Positions 1-6,429 of a DNA stretch of 6,791 bases are shown one piece after another. The stretch covers positions 1 to 6,791 of the forward strand of contig DBXT01000066.1 of NCBI GenBank assembly GCA_002309615.1, written 5' to 3'. The stretch's first letter is position 1. Each line of letters opens with the position of its first letter. The notes beneath the pieces are model-generated. The model did no database searches. It was not told the DNA's origin and was given only the letters and a program-made list of their open reading frames with translations. The DNA comes from Bacteroidales bacterium UBA1205 (GTDB lineage Bacteria > Bacteroidota > Bacteroidia > Bacteroidales > WCHB1-69). A program made the translations under genes and the position numbers.

Positions 1-2643
1 GGAGACATTGTTGCTCCAACAGTAACAAGTTTGCAGGCAATGTCAAAAACCAATATAAGGGTTATCTTTAGTGAAAAAGTGGAATCCACTACTGCACAAG
101 ACACCGCCAATTATGTAATATCCGGTTTGAGTGTTGTGAGTGCCACTCTTCAAAACGATACCATAGTGGATTTGACAGTCAGTGCAATGACAACCAATAC
201 TTATGCAATTACTATCAGCAATATTAAGGATACTGCCAACAATGTAATGGCAACATATACTGATAGTATATCGTATGTAGATACAATTATTTGTGCCAAT
301 ATTGCAGATTTGTTGTCACAAACAGTAGGAACAAATACAATATTTGTTTTGTCAAACTATGCAACAGTTACTTTCAAGCAGGCAAGTAACAATCAAAAAT
401 ATATTCAAGATACTACAGGTGCAATTATGATTCATGACCCTCAAGCCATTTTGTCTAATGCTATTCAGATTGGCAACGGTATAAAAAATGTAACCGGCAA
501 ATTATCAAATTATAAAGGTTCGTTGCAATTGGTACCGATAGTTAATATAGATACCACTAACGATATTCAGGCAGTTGGAGAAACAATAGCACCCAAACCG
601 CTTACCTTGGCACAATTGGCAGATGCAACATTTATTGCCGGCTATCAATCGCAATTGGTAACCTTAGAAAATATTTGGTTTCCGGCAGGAGATGGTAATA
701 TAACCTTTGCCACCAACAAATATTATTCTATTGCAGATAGTTTAATGGGAGATACGGCTTTGTTTTATACCGGTTTTTATCAAGCAGATTATATTTCCAC
801 CATCATACCTTATGCAACCATTGTAGGCAATATTACAGGAATTGTAACTTGCAACAACAATAAACATTATATCACCGCATGTTCAATGGCAGATTTTGAT
901 TTTGAGATGCCGACACCGGCACCTTCTTATGTCATTGCAGGTTGGACATTTGATGTAGCTGATACATCCATCATTTACAGTTCGAATGTGCTTTTTGATG
1001 CCAATGCAGGTTTAGAAGCATCAACTGCAACATTGTATTTAAACGGACAATATACATCTTCCAATTTTGCTCATACTGTCAGCGATACCATGTTGAAGAT
1101 ATTCTCTGGATCAACATTAAACGATCCTCGTGACACGGCTTTGGCAAGTTATGCCTTGGCCATATTAGGCAATACAAACGATAGTTCTATTGTTTTCAAA
1201 TTTACCACCAAAGGCTACCAAGATGCAGTATTGAGTTATATTGTAAGAGCCACTACTGCCGGTGCCGGCACACATCATTTTTCAGTAAGTACCGATGGTG
1301 TAACCTATTGTACGCCGGTAACAAAAACTATTTCTACCACAGGTTCTTTCTATAAGGATTCTATTGCTTTGAATGATATTTTAGCAACAGGAACCGACAA
1401 TATGGATATAGTTTATGTAAAATGGACTTTTAACGGAGCCAGCAATGCAGGAGGAAACAATCGTTTAGACAATATTGTCATTCGTGCAGATGAATATGGT
1501 ACCGTTGCAACACCGGAGGTGAAATCAGTAACAGCAACATCGTTAACAAATGTAGATGTGGCATTCAACAATGCCATGGATGCAACTACAGCAGAGGATA
1601 TTGCCAATTATTCTATCAATAATAATGTAACGATAAGTGCAGCGTCTTTGTCGTCTGATTTGAAAACCGTTAGTCTGACAGTGAGTGCTTTAACAGAAGG
1701 CATCACTTACATATTGACAGTTGCCGGTGATATAGAAGATACGGCAGGTGTTGCTATCGGAGTTTCTTCCATGCATTCATTTATGTTTGGCTTCCCAATA
1801 GAAAGAACTGCTAAAACACTGGCAGAATTGAGAAACTTTGCTGCTGACAATACTACAGAATATTTGTACACAGGCAGGGCAACGGTAACTTATACGCAAA
1901 GCAATAGAAATCAAAAATTTATTCAAGATTCAACGGCTGCCATCGTGATAGATGACAACAACGGTGTGATAGTTTCTTCAATGCTCCAAGGCGATGCGGT
2001 AACGAATTTGAAAGGAAAATTGACGAGTTATTATGGCTTGTTGCAGTTTGTTCCGACAGAAAATCCTACCGATATCGATCCGGACGGAGATAATATTACT
2101 CCTATTATCATTACTTTAAGCGATTTGGATGATACTACTTTGATGTTTGCCAAACAATGTATGTTGGCACAAGTGCAAGGAGTTACTTTTGCAAGTGCAG
2201 ACGGTTCGGCAAAATTTGTTGTCAATACGCAATATACTTTGAACGATGGTTCCATGGACAGAGAGGCAATGCGTACGCATTTTTATGATGCAAACTATAT
2301 CGGAGATGTTATTCCTTCGACCAAAGAAGACATTACCGGTATTATCATTTATAGTTACAATGTCAACTATATAGTTCCTCGTTCAAGAATCGACATGAAA
2401 GAAAGCGTAGGCATTGAAGAAGTTGACAGCGAAGAGTTGAGTATTTATCCAAATCCTGTTAGAGATATTTTAAATATTAATGCCGAAGTGAGTAAGGTGG
2501 AAATATTTGCCGTTAACGGACAACAATTATTGACAAGTCAATCAAATAGCATTAATATCAGCAATTTGCCGGCAGGTATGTACTTTGTAAGAGCACAACT
2601 TCTCAATGGCAAAGTGGCTATAAGCAAATTTGTAAAAAGATAA
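1..2643 (+). CDS. Large secreted modular protein with type IX secretion sorting domain (5'-partial)
   Basis: The frame is open to the left edge (it reads GDIVAPTVTSL before the first methionine), so the N-terminus and signal peptide lie outside; the TTG at 31 is not a credible start. Visible order: an SbsA/Big_5-type Ig-like domain (nt 1-285); an OB-like domain like those in secreted Bacteroidota proteins (about 286-930, with NQKYIQDTTGAI and a GKLSNYKG stretch); a jelly-roll-like domain (about 931-1500, starting GWTFDVAD and ending NRLDNIVIRA); a second Ig-like domain (about 1501-1800); a second OB-like domain (about 1801-2400, with NQKFIQDSTAAI and GKLTSYYG); and a C-terminal sorting domain (about 2425-2640, with SIYPNPVRDIL, VEIFAVNGQ, LPAGMYFVRA and a basic end). 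The sorting domain should direct export through the Por/type IX system and attachment to the surface or release. No catalytic motif is seen. A substrate-binding or adhesive role is possible but not shown. It converges on the Rhs array and shares only the terminator with it. Confidence 0.9.
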   Translation, partial: GDIVAPTVTSLQAMSKTNIRVIFSEKVESTTAQDTANYVISGLSVVSATLQNDTIVDLTVSAMTTNTYAITISNIKDTANNVMATYTDSISYVDTIICANIADLLSQTVGTNTIFVLSNYATVTFKQASNNQKYIQDTTGAIMIHDPQAILSNAIQIGNGIKNVTGKLSNYKGSLQLVPIVNIDTTNDIQAVGETIAPKPLTLAQLADATFIAGYQSQLVTLENIWFPAGDGNITFATNKYYSIADSLMGDTALFYTGFYQADYISTIIPYATIVGNITGIVTCNNNKHYITACSMADFDFEMPTPAPSYVIAGWTFDVADTSIIYSSNVLFDANAGLEASTATLYLNGQYTSSNFAHTVSDTMLKIFSGSTLNDPRDTALASYALAILGNTNDSSIVFKFTTKGYQDAVLSYIVRATTAGAGTHHFSVSTDGVTYCTPVTKTISTTGSFYKDSIALNDILATGTDNMDIVYVKWTFNGASNAGGNNRLDNIVIRADEYGTVATPEVKSVTATSLTNVDVAFNNAMDATTAEDIANYSINNNVTISAASLSSDLKTVSLTVSALTEGITYILTVAGDIEDTAGVAIGVSSMHSFMFGFPIERTAKTLAELRNFAADNTTEYLYTGRATVTYTQSNRNQKFIQDSTAAIVIDDNNGVIVSSMLQGDAVTNLKGKLTSYYGLLQFVPTENPTDIDPDGDNITPIIITLSDLDDTTLMFAKQCMLAQVQGVTFASADGSAKFVVNTQYTLNDGSMDREAMRTHFYDANYIGDVIPSTKEDITGIIIYSYNVNYIVPRSRIDMKESVGIEEVDSEELSIYPNPVRDILNINAEVSKVEIFAVNGQQLLTSQSNSINISNLPAGMYFVRAQLLNGKVAISKFVKR

Positions 2644-2664
2644 TCATTATAGAAGGTAATCAAT

Positions 2665-2695
2665 AAAAAAGAGTGGCTATGCCACTCTTTTTTTT
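2665..2695. terminator. Bidirectional intrinsic terminator
   Basis: A perfect 7-bp stem, GAGTGGC (2671-2677) with GCCACTC (2681-2687), encloses a TAT loop. It is flanked by six A on the left (2665-2670) and eight T on the right (2688-2695), so the A/T tracts can extend the pairing. Read on either strand it is a GC-rich hairpin followed by a T-run. It lies 21 nt after the + strand stop codon and 29 nt beyond the last - strand stop codon, so it can end both convergent units. Confidence 0.9.
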
Positions 2696-2724
2696 ATTTA
2701 AAAACTTGCCGGTCAAAATGCGTA

Positions 2725-2910
2725 CTAAACAGAAATAAGAATAGGAATAGGAGAGGGGTTAGCTTTGCCTATATTGCCGGCATGGTCGCTTATCTTTTCT
2801 ATGCTGCCGTTAAAGTTGGTATGGAGAGCATACAAGGTGTTGCTGTCGTTTTGTATATACACGGCTACGGGCTCATTATTGGTATAGATGATTTGTTCTT
2901 TGTCTATCAT
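2725..2910 (-). pseudogene. Rhs-core remnant without a toxin tip (last cassette of the array)
   Basis: A 61-codon frame whose middle (NEPVAVYIQNDSNTLYALHT and the following NFNGSIEKISD) matches the Rhs repeat just upstream of the Rhs core in the 3463-4548 gene. At DNA level 2807-2877 is identical to 4367-4437, and weaker similarity spans about 2773-2890. After KISDHAGNI the match stops and an unrelated proline/isoleucine-rich tail runs to TAG. The core motifs (PFGQRR, GFTGQQHLD, DPSGE) and any toxin tip are missing. An ATG lies 17 nt after the preceding immunity stop codon, and an in-frame TAA lies two codons upstream of it, so a short peptide could be made, but it would carry neither a delivery domain nor a toxin. 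It is best read as the decayed or truncated 3' end of the cassette array. Confidence 0.75.
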
Positions 2911-2927
2911 ATGTTACATTAATAAAA

Positions 2928-3452
2928 TTATGGGGTTTCTATGAAAGTTACCTTTTTTATTCCGCTTGTTGTAATATCAATGTTTTTATCTTTATATCTA
3001 ACTTTTAAGGTTGGGAGTGTCGCTATTACTTCTTTTGAATGATCTATTTTATAGATGTTTACTAAAGATATTCTACTCCATTTATAAAAATCACAACCTA
3101 ATAAGTATGGAGTACCTAAGTTGAAGTTGAATTTTTGATTTGGCTCAATTATAATAGTATCTGTTTTGTAAAAAGGAGTTATAAAAGGATTTTTTTTAAA
3201 TTGTTTATTATCATAATAAAATATAATTTGAAATTCTGAGTCTTTAAAAAATAATCTTATTGTATCCTTTGTATTATTGATAATTGCACATTCTATATCA
3301 ATCCAAGGACCTTCCCCAAATCCTTCATAAATGAGATTTTCATTTATGACTTCTATTACATTAGAAATATCAATATTTTCAATTTCAAAATGAATTTGAC
3401 TATATGAAATTGTTGAAATAAACAACAATAGTACTGTTATACTTTTTTTCAT
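2928..3452 (-). CDS. Secreted candidate immunity protein for the metallopeptidase Rhs tip
   Basis: A 174-residue protein starting with a clear Sec signal peptide (MKK, hydrophobic stretch to about residue 15, probable cleavage after SYS-18 before Gln19) and no lipobox cysteine, so the mature form should be periplasmic. The rest alternates polar and hydrophobic residues as in a beta sandwich, with strands around IDIECAIINNTKDTIRLFF, FQIIFYYDNKQF and a TIIIEPNQKFNFNL segment. This layout recalls Ig-like, BsuPI-type inhibitor folds, but the similarity is weak and only by eye. The ATG lies 10 nt after the stop codon of the HExxH toxin-tip gene, in an A-rich leader without a Shine-Dalgarno sequence, as is usual in this phylum. 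Position directly behind an Rhs tip is the main reason for the immunity call. No family is recognised with certainty. Confidence 0.65.
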   Translation of the reverse strand: MKKSITVLLLFISTISYSQIHFEIENIDISNVIEVINENLIYEGFGEGPWIDIECAIINNTKDTIRLFFKDSEFQIIFYYDNKQFKKNPFITPFYKTDTIIIEPNQKFNFNLGTPYLLGCDFYKWSRISLVNIYKIDHSKEVIATLPTLKVRYKDKNIDITTSGIKKVTFIETP

Positions 3453-3462
3453 TTTTTATTAT

Positions 3463-4548
3463 TTAAAAATTTAAACCAAATTGTTTTCCATATTCTTTTA
3501 CTTTTTGTTGAAACCATGGCCTTGTTTTATTAAAACTACTATGCTTCATCTGTGTATTTATAGCATTTTTTTCTTTTTGTTCTGTTAGCATAGAGGAATA
3601 AGTTTCTGAACCATGTGATTTACAATCATTATAATGTTGTTCTTCATGGATAAAAAGATTTGTTATCTCATTAGCATGATTAGATATTTCATGCTTAGCG
3701 TTCCCTTTCAATTGTATTTCAATATGAGATGCTCCTGTCAATGTATAGTAAACGAAAGAAAGACCAAATGTTTTTCCTTTATCTTTATCTGAAGATTTCG
3801 GTTTTAAAGGCAAATCCGTAGGATTATAATGTTGATAAACCAATAATTGTGCTTCTTGAGACATGTCAAATGCTTCAGAAAAGGCGACAGATTCATATTT
3901 TCCAATATGATGTAATATAGCTTCTGTTCCATCATCGTAAGTATATTTGTACATGTCCCAAATATCTTTATCAATAATACGGATATTATCGCTTAAAGCA
4001 TCGTCTGAACCCAAGTAATTTCCAAATACATCAAAATAGTCATCTATCATCTCCCCGCTCGGGTCCACGTACTGCAGCGGTGAAAACAAGCAATAAGAGT
4101 ATCTATTGTAATTCAGTGGGTTTTCGGGGGATTGGATGTAGGGGTCTGGAGAGAGGAAGTGTGCCAAAACAGGGTCGTACATTCTGCCGTTAAAATTAAT
4201 GAGAGCAAAGTTATCCAAATGTTGTTGTCCGGTAAAACCTCTGTCAATGAGGCGTTTAGCAGTGTCTGTTTTGCTCCAATCGGAGAACATTCTTCTTTGT
4301 CCAAAAGGAGTATAAGACATACTGTCCACCACATTGCCGTTTTTGTCGCTTATTTTTTCTATGCTACCGTTAAAGTTGGTATGGAGAGCATACAAGGTGT
4401 TGCTGTCGTTTTGTATATACACGGCTACGGGCTCATTGCCGGCATAGATGTAATTATATGCAGTATTGGAAGTAAGGTCTATTTCGTATTCCCTGCCTGC
4501 ATATAGTTTTTGCTCTTGCTCTGTATTGTTAACGGTGTAGGTGGTCAT
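3463..4548 (-). CDS. Orphan Rhs-core fragment with HExxH metallopeptidase-like toxin tip
   Basis: 361 residues from ATG at 4548. Residues 1-45 are the end of an Rhs/YD-repeat region; 46-169 are the Rhs-associated core (SYTPFGQRR, GFTGQQHLDNF, NGRMYDP, FLSPDPYIQSPENPLNYNRY, YVDPSGEMID). From residue 170 the sequence is specific: a linker (FDVFGNYLGSDD), a long region, then HEEQH at 301-305 (nt 3634-3648). This fits a zincin HExxH motif, and E326 in EKNA, 21 residues after the second His, could be the third zinc ligand. The end, with NTQMKHSSF, resembles other Bacteroidota Rhs metallopeptidase tips from memory. The N-terminal delivery part of a complete Rhs protein is absent. Rhs coding continues in frame above the ATG to about 4602 with no other start, which shows that the fragment was cut from a longer gene. 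It is followed 10 nt later by a secreted candidate immunity gene. It may be a silent donor or be translated from the internal ATG. Confidence 0.85.
   Translation of the reverse strand: MTTYTVNNTEQEQKLYAGREYEIDLTSNTAYNYIYAGNEPVAVYIQNDSNTLYALHTNFNGSIEKISDKNGNVVDSMSYTPFGQRRMFSDWSKTDTAKRLIDRGFTGQQHLDNFALINFNGRMYDPVLAHFLSPDPYIQSPENPLNYNRYSYCLFSPLQYVDPSGEMIDDYFDVFGNYLGSDDALSDNIRIIDKDIWDMYKYTYDDGTEAILHHIGKYESVAFSEAFDMSQEAQLLVYQHYNPTDLPLKPKSSDKDKGKTFGLSFVYYTLTGASHIEIQLKGNAKHEISNHANEITNLFIHEEQHYNDCKSHGSETYSSMLTEQKEKNAINTQMKHSSFNKTRPWFQQKVKEYGKQFGLNF
4042..4410 (-). repeat. Rhs-core direct repeat, copy 1 of the long pair
   Basis: A 369-nt gap-free direct repeat of 6048-6416 (constant offset 2006). It covers the core from NDSNTLY to the GEMID boundary. 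Similarity stops abruptly at both ends: at the 3' side of the gene where the toxin tip begins, and at its 5' side where the partner copy meets the preceding immunity gene. The part nearest the tip is the most conserved. Confidence 0.95.
4333..4450 (-). repeat. Short direct repeat of Rhs-repeat DNA, also present at 2773-2890
   Basis: Offset by exactly 1560 nt and without gaps, 4333-4450 corresponds to 2773-2890; the stretch 4367-4437 is identical to 2807-2877. It encodes the Rhs segment around EPVAVYIQNDSNTLYALHT. Copies in the same orientation could recombine to delete or move the 2928-4548 toxin/immunity pair. Confidence 0.9.
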
Positions 4549-4601
4549 AGCCCGCTGTTGGTTGGGATAATAATCAATAGTATAACGTTTTCCTGCCTCG
4601 T
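4549..4601 (-). other. Rhs-repeat coding remnant upstream of the orphan cassette start
   Basis: Read in frame with the ATG at 4548, this stretch encodes NEAGKRYTIDYYPNQQRA, a typical YD/Rhs repeat unit, and contains no ATG, GTG or TTG codon. It begins right at the TAA (4602-4604) of the preceding immunity gene, so the immunity stop codon lies at the junction with Rhs DNA. It shows that the 3463-4548 gene is the tail of a longer Rhs gene and that its ATG is an internal methionine. Confidence 0.85.
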
Positions 4602-5399
4602 TTATTGTGTGAGTTTACAGTCACATTCTGTACTTTTTATTCTTTTTACATAAAAGGCAGTAAAAACAAGTTTATAGTACCCTTTTTTCATGCAGAAATC
4701 TTTTGCTGTTTTTTCCAAAGAAACAGTGTATTGATTTTTTTCCAATTCATAACATTCCTTACATCTTGGATGAATTTGCAAACCATTGCTGTCATATTGA
4801 TAGAATATCCGTATTGAAGGATAAATGAACCGACTACTATCTTTACTTGACGGAGACATAATCTTTAAACAAGTGTCATTTTGAAATAATATGGTGGAAT
4901 CATGAAACATTTTCCAAAATTCGATGTAAACGGAATCATCAATTTCAACCAAAAGGTCCAGAGTATCATATACTTGAAAATAATTTATATATTTAACGAT
5001 ATTGGAGGCATCATCACAATTGAAATTTACAATGAATTTTGCAAATGGTTTTTCTTTATATGTGATATACAATGAATTATTTGTTGTTTCAAATTTAAAA
5101 TATTCTTTATTATTCCATAAACATTGTTTCCATTCAGAAGGAAAATAGTATGCATCAGGTTCAAGAAAAGAAAACGCTTTTTCTGCATCTTTAGGAAATT
5201 CTAAATGTGCTGAAAATTGCCCTTGTGCCCAAAGCCACAGATAAGTATATAAATATTTGCGAGTTTTTTTGAATTCAGGGAACTTCTTTAATGGTAAGAA
5301 TGTTTTTGTTTGAAATTCGTATTCATTACTTTGTGCTTTGATATTAGATTGAATAAATAATAGTGTAACAACAAAAAAAATAATTAAAAATCTTTTCAT
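4602..5399 (-). CDS. Secreted cysteine-rich candidate immunity protein for the 5406-6425 Rhs tip
   Basis: 265 residues. The N-terminus (MKR, then a strongly hydrophobic stretch to about residue 16, probable cleavage after KA-22 before Gln23) is a Sec signal peptide without a lipobox. The mature part holds eight cysteines (93, 128, 177, 213, 216, 236, 259, 261), including RCKEC and ECDC. This even number would suit disulfide bonds in the periplasm. The centre is rich in aromatic residues and beta-prone segments, and the last 30 residues (GYYKLVFTAFYVKR) look like a terminal beta strand pair. No family is recognised. The ATG lies 6 nt after the stop codon of the unrecognised Rhs tip gene, which supports pairing as its immunity protein. 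Its own stop codon touches the next Rhs fragment. The DNA is visibly more AT-rich than the adjacent Rhs core, as is typical of exchanged cassettes. Confidence 0.65.
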   Translation of the reverse strand: MKRFLIIFFVVTLLFIQSNIKAQSNEYEFQTKTFLPLKKFPEFKKTRKYLYTYLWLWAQGQFSAHLEFPKDAEKAFSFLEPDAYYFPSEWKQCLWNNKEYFKFETTNNSLYITYKEKPFAKFIVNFNCDDASNIVKYINYFQVYDTLDLLVEIDDSVYIEFWKMFHDSTILFQNDTCLKIMSPSSKDSSRFIYPSIRIFYQYDSNGLQIHPRCKECYELEKNQYTVSLEKTAKDFCMKKGYYKLVFTAFYVKRIKSTECDCKLTQ

Positions 5400-5405
5400 A
5401 TAGTT

Positions 5406-6425
5406 CTATTTTGCATTAGGAAATAATTTAAAAAACTGTTTTTTGAAATTGTTTAGATTGTCTTTCGTTTTAAAATTCAGACCAAGAATCACGTTTTGAT
5501 TGGTATTTGAACGATTAAATGTTAGATATATGCCTTGCGGGGTTGGAAATATCCTGTTTCTCCCTGTTATAAAGGAAATTCCATCCCATCCTCCAACGAA
5601 TATTCCATTCATATTCTTTTCTGAAACAAAGAAATATATGTCGGCAATACCAGCATATTTCCCTAACTCATTCGGTCCATGAATATTTTCACTTGTTGTT
5701 GTAAACGATTTAAAAAAACCTTTTGTGGGAACCTTATCTTTAAACAATATTATATCGCTAAAATTAGTTGACGATTGTTTTGGAAATTCTGCATTATTAG
5801 GATCGCTTGGTGAGTTTATTTCTATCTTGTTTTCAGCATATTTTATAAATACATCATCTATTTTTTGAGTAATTTTCCCATTTTTTGAATTTGCACTTAC
5901 AATTTGTCCAAATAGGCTATAGTATAAATTATTTTCAATATCAAGATATGTTTTACCAAGATAAGTTCCTTGTATTCCAGAATTTTCAAAATCTTTTTTT
6001 GAAGTAAAATCTGTCCATTTAATATTACCATCCAAATCCCTATACCAATCTATCATCTCCCCGCTCGGGTCTACATACTGCAGTGGCGAGAACAAACAAT
6101 AAGAGTATCTATTGTAGTTCAGTGGGTTTTCTGGGGATTGGATATAAGGGTCTGGGGAGAGGAAGTGTGCCAAAACAGGGTCGTACATTCTACCGTTAAA
6201 ATTAATAAGAGCAAAGTTATCCAAATGTTGCTGTCCGGTAAAACCGCGGTCTATCAAATGGGTGACAGTGTCATTTCGTGTCCATTCTGTTACGCTTCTT
6301 CTTTGTCCGAAAGGCGTATAGGACATACTGTCCACAATTTCTCCTGCTGTATTGGTTATTTTTTCTATGCTACCGTTAAAGTTGGTATGGAGTATGTACA
6401 AGGTGTTGCTGTCGTTGGGTTTCAT
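5406..6425 (-). CDS. Orphan Rhs-core fragment with unrecognised C-terminal toxin tip
   Basis: 339 residues from ATG at 6425. Residues 4-126 are the Rhs-associated core, with the same motifs as the neighbouring cassette (YTPFGQRR, GFTGQQHLDNF, DPVLAHFLSPDPY, DPSGEMID). Residues 57-126 are identical to residues 100-169 of the other copy. From residue 127 (WYRDLDGNIKWTD) the protein is different: a linker with GIQGTYLG like that of other Bacteroidota Rhs tips, then about 180 residues with IHGPNELGKYAGIADIYFF, a glycine/tryptophan stretch (FVGGWDGISFITG) and a lysine/phenylalanine-rich end. No nuclease, peptidase, deaminase or ADP-ribosyltransferase motif is evident, so the activity is unknown. 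The gene begins 4 nt after the preceding stop codon with MKP joined directly to NDSNTLY of the Rhs repeat; an in-frame TAA four codons upstream rules out a longer frame. It lacks a delivery domain and is followed 6 nt later by a secreted candidate immunity gene. Confidence 0.85.
   Translation of the reverse strand: MKPNDSNTLYILHTNFNGSIEKITNTAGEIVDSMSYTPFGQRRSVTEWTRNDTVTHLIDRGFTGQQHLDNFALINFNGRMYDPVLAHFLSPDPYIQSPENPLNYNRYSYCLFSPLQYVDPSGEMIDWYRDLDGNIKWTDFTSKKDFENSGIQGTYLGKTYLDIENNLYYSLFGQIVSANSKNGKITQKIDDVFIKYAENKIEINSPSDPNNAEFPKQSSTNFSDIILFKDKVPTKGFFKSFTTTSENIHGPNELGKYAGIADIYFFVSEKNMNGIFVGGWDGISFITGRNRIFPTPQGIYLTFNRSNTNQNVILGLNFKTKDNLNNFKKQFFKLFPNAK
6048..6416 (-). repeat. Rhs-core direct repeat, copy 2 of the long pair
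   Basis: The gap-free partner of 4042-4410. The two copies differ at scattered positions, but over the 210 nt nearest the tip (6048-6257) all of about 19 differences that I count are silent. It starts within the ATCTATCATCTCCCCGC boundary that encodes GEMID and ends where the sequence meets the new MKP start. Confidence 0.95.
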
Positions 6426-6429
6426 ATTA

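Noticed and set aside
31..33. TTG as the start of the left-hand gene
   Set aside because: The frame continues to the left edge with Ig-like domain sequence, so the gene begins outside the window.
1413..2255. Open frames on the - strand inside the sorting-domain gene (1413-1607, 2031-2255)
   Set aside because: They are antisense to well-supported domains and have no recognisable product or leader.
2644..2724. Possible small gene or RNA between the convergent units
   Set aside because: Only the terminator hairpin is visible; no further structure or coding signal is seen in these 81 bases.
4132..4506. Open frame on the + strand, with a similar frame at 6138-6455
   Set aside because: Both lie antisense to the Rhs core repeats and resemble each other only because the underlying DNA is duplicated. 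The - strand frames encode a recognised conserved domain.
2725..6425. Repeated segments as an insertion sequence or other transposon
   Set aside because: The repeats are direct, encode Rhs core protein, and show no transposase, terminal inverted repeats or target duplication.
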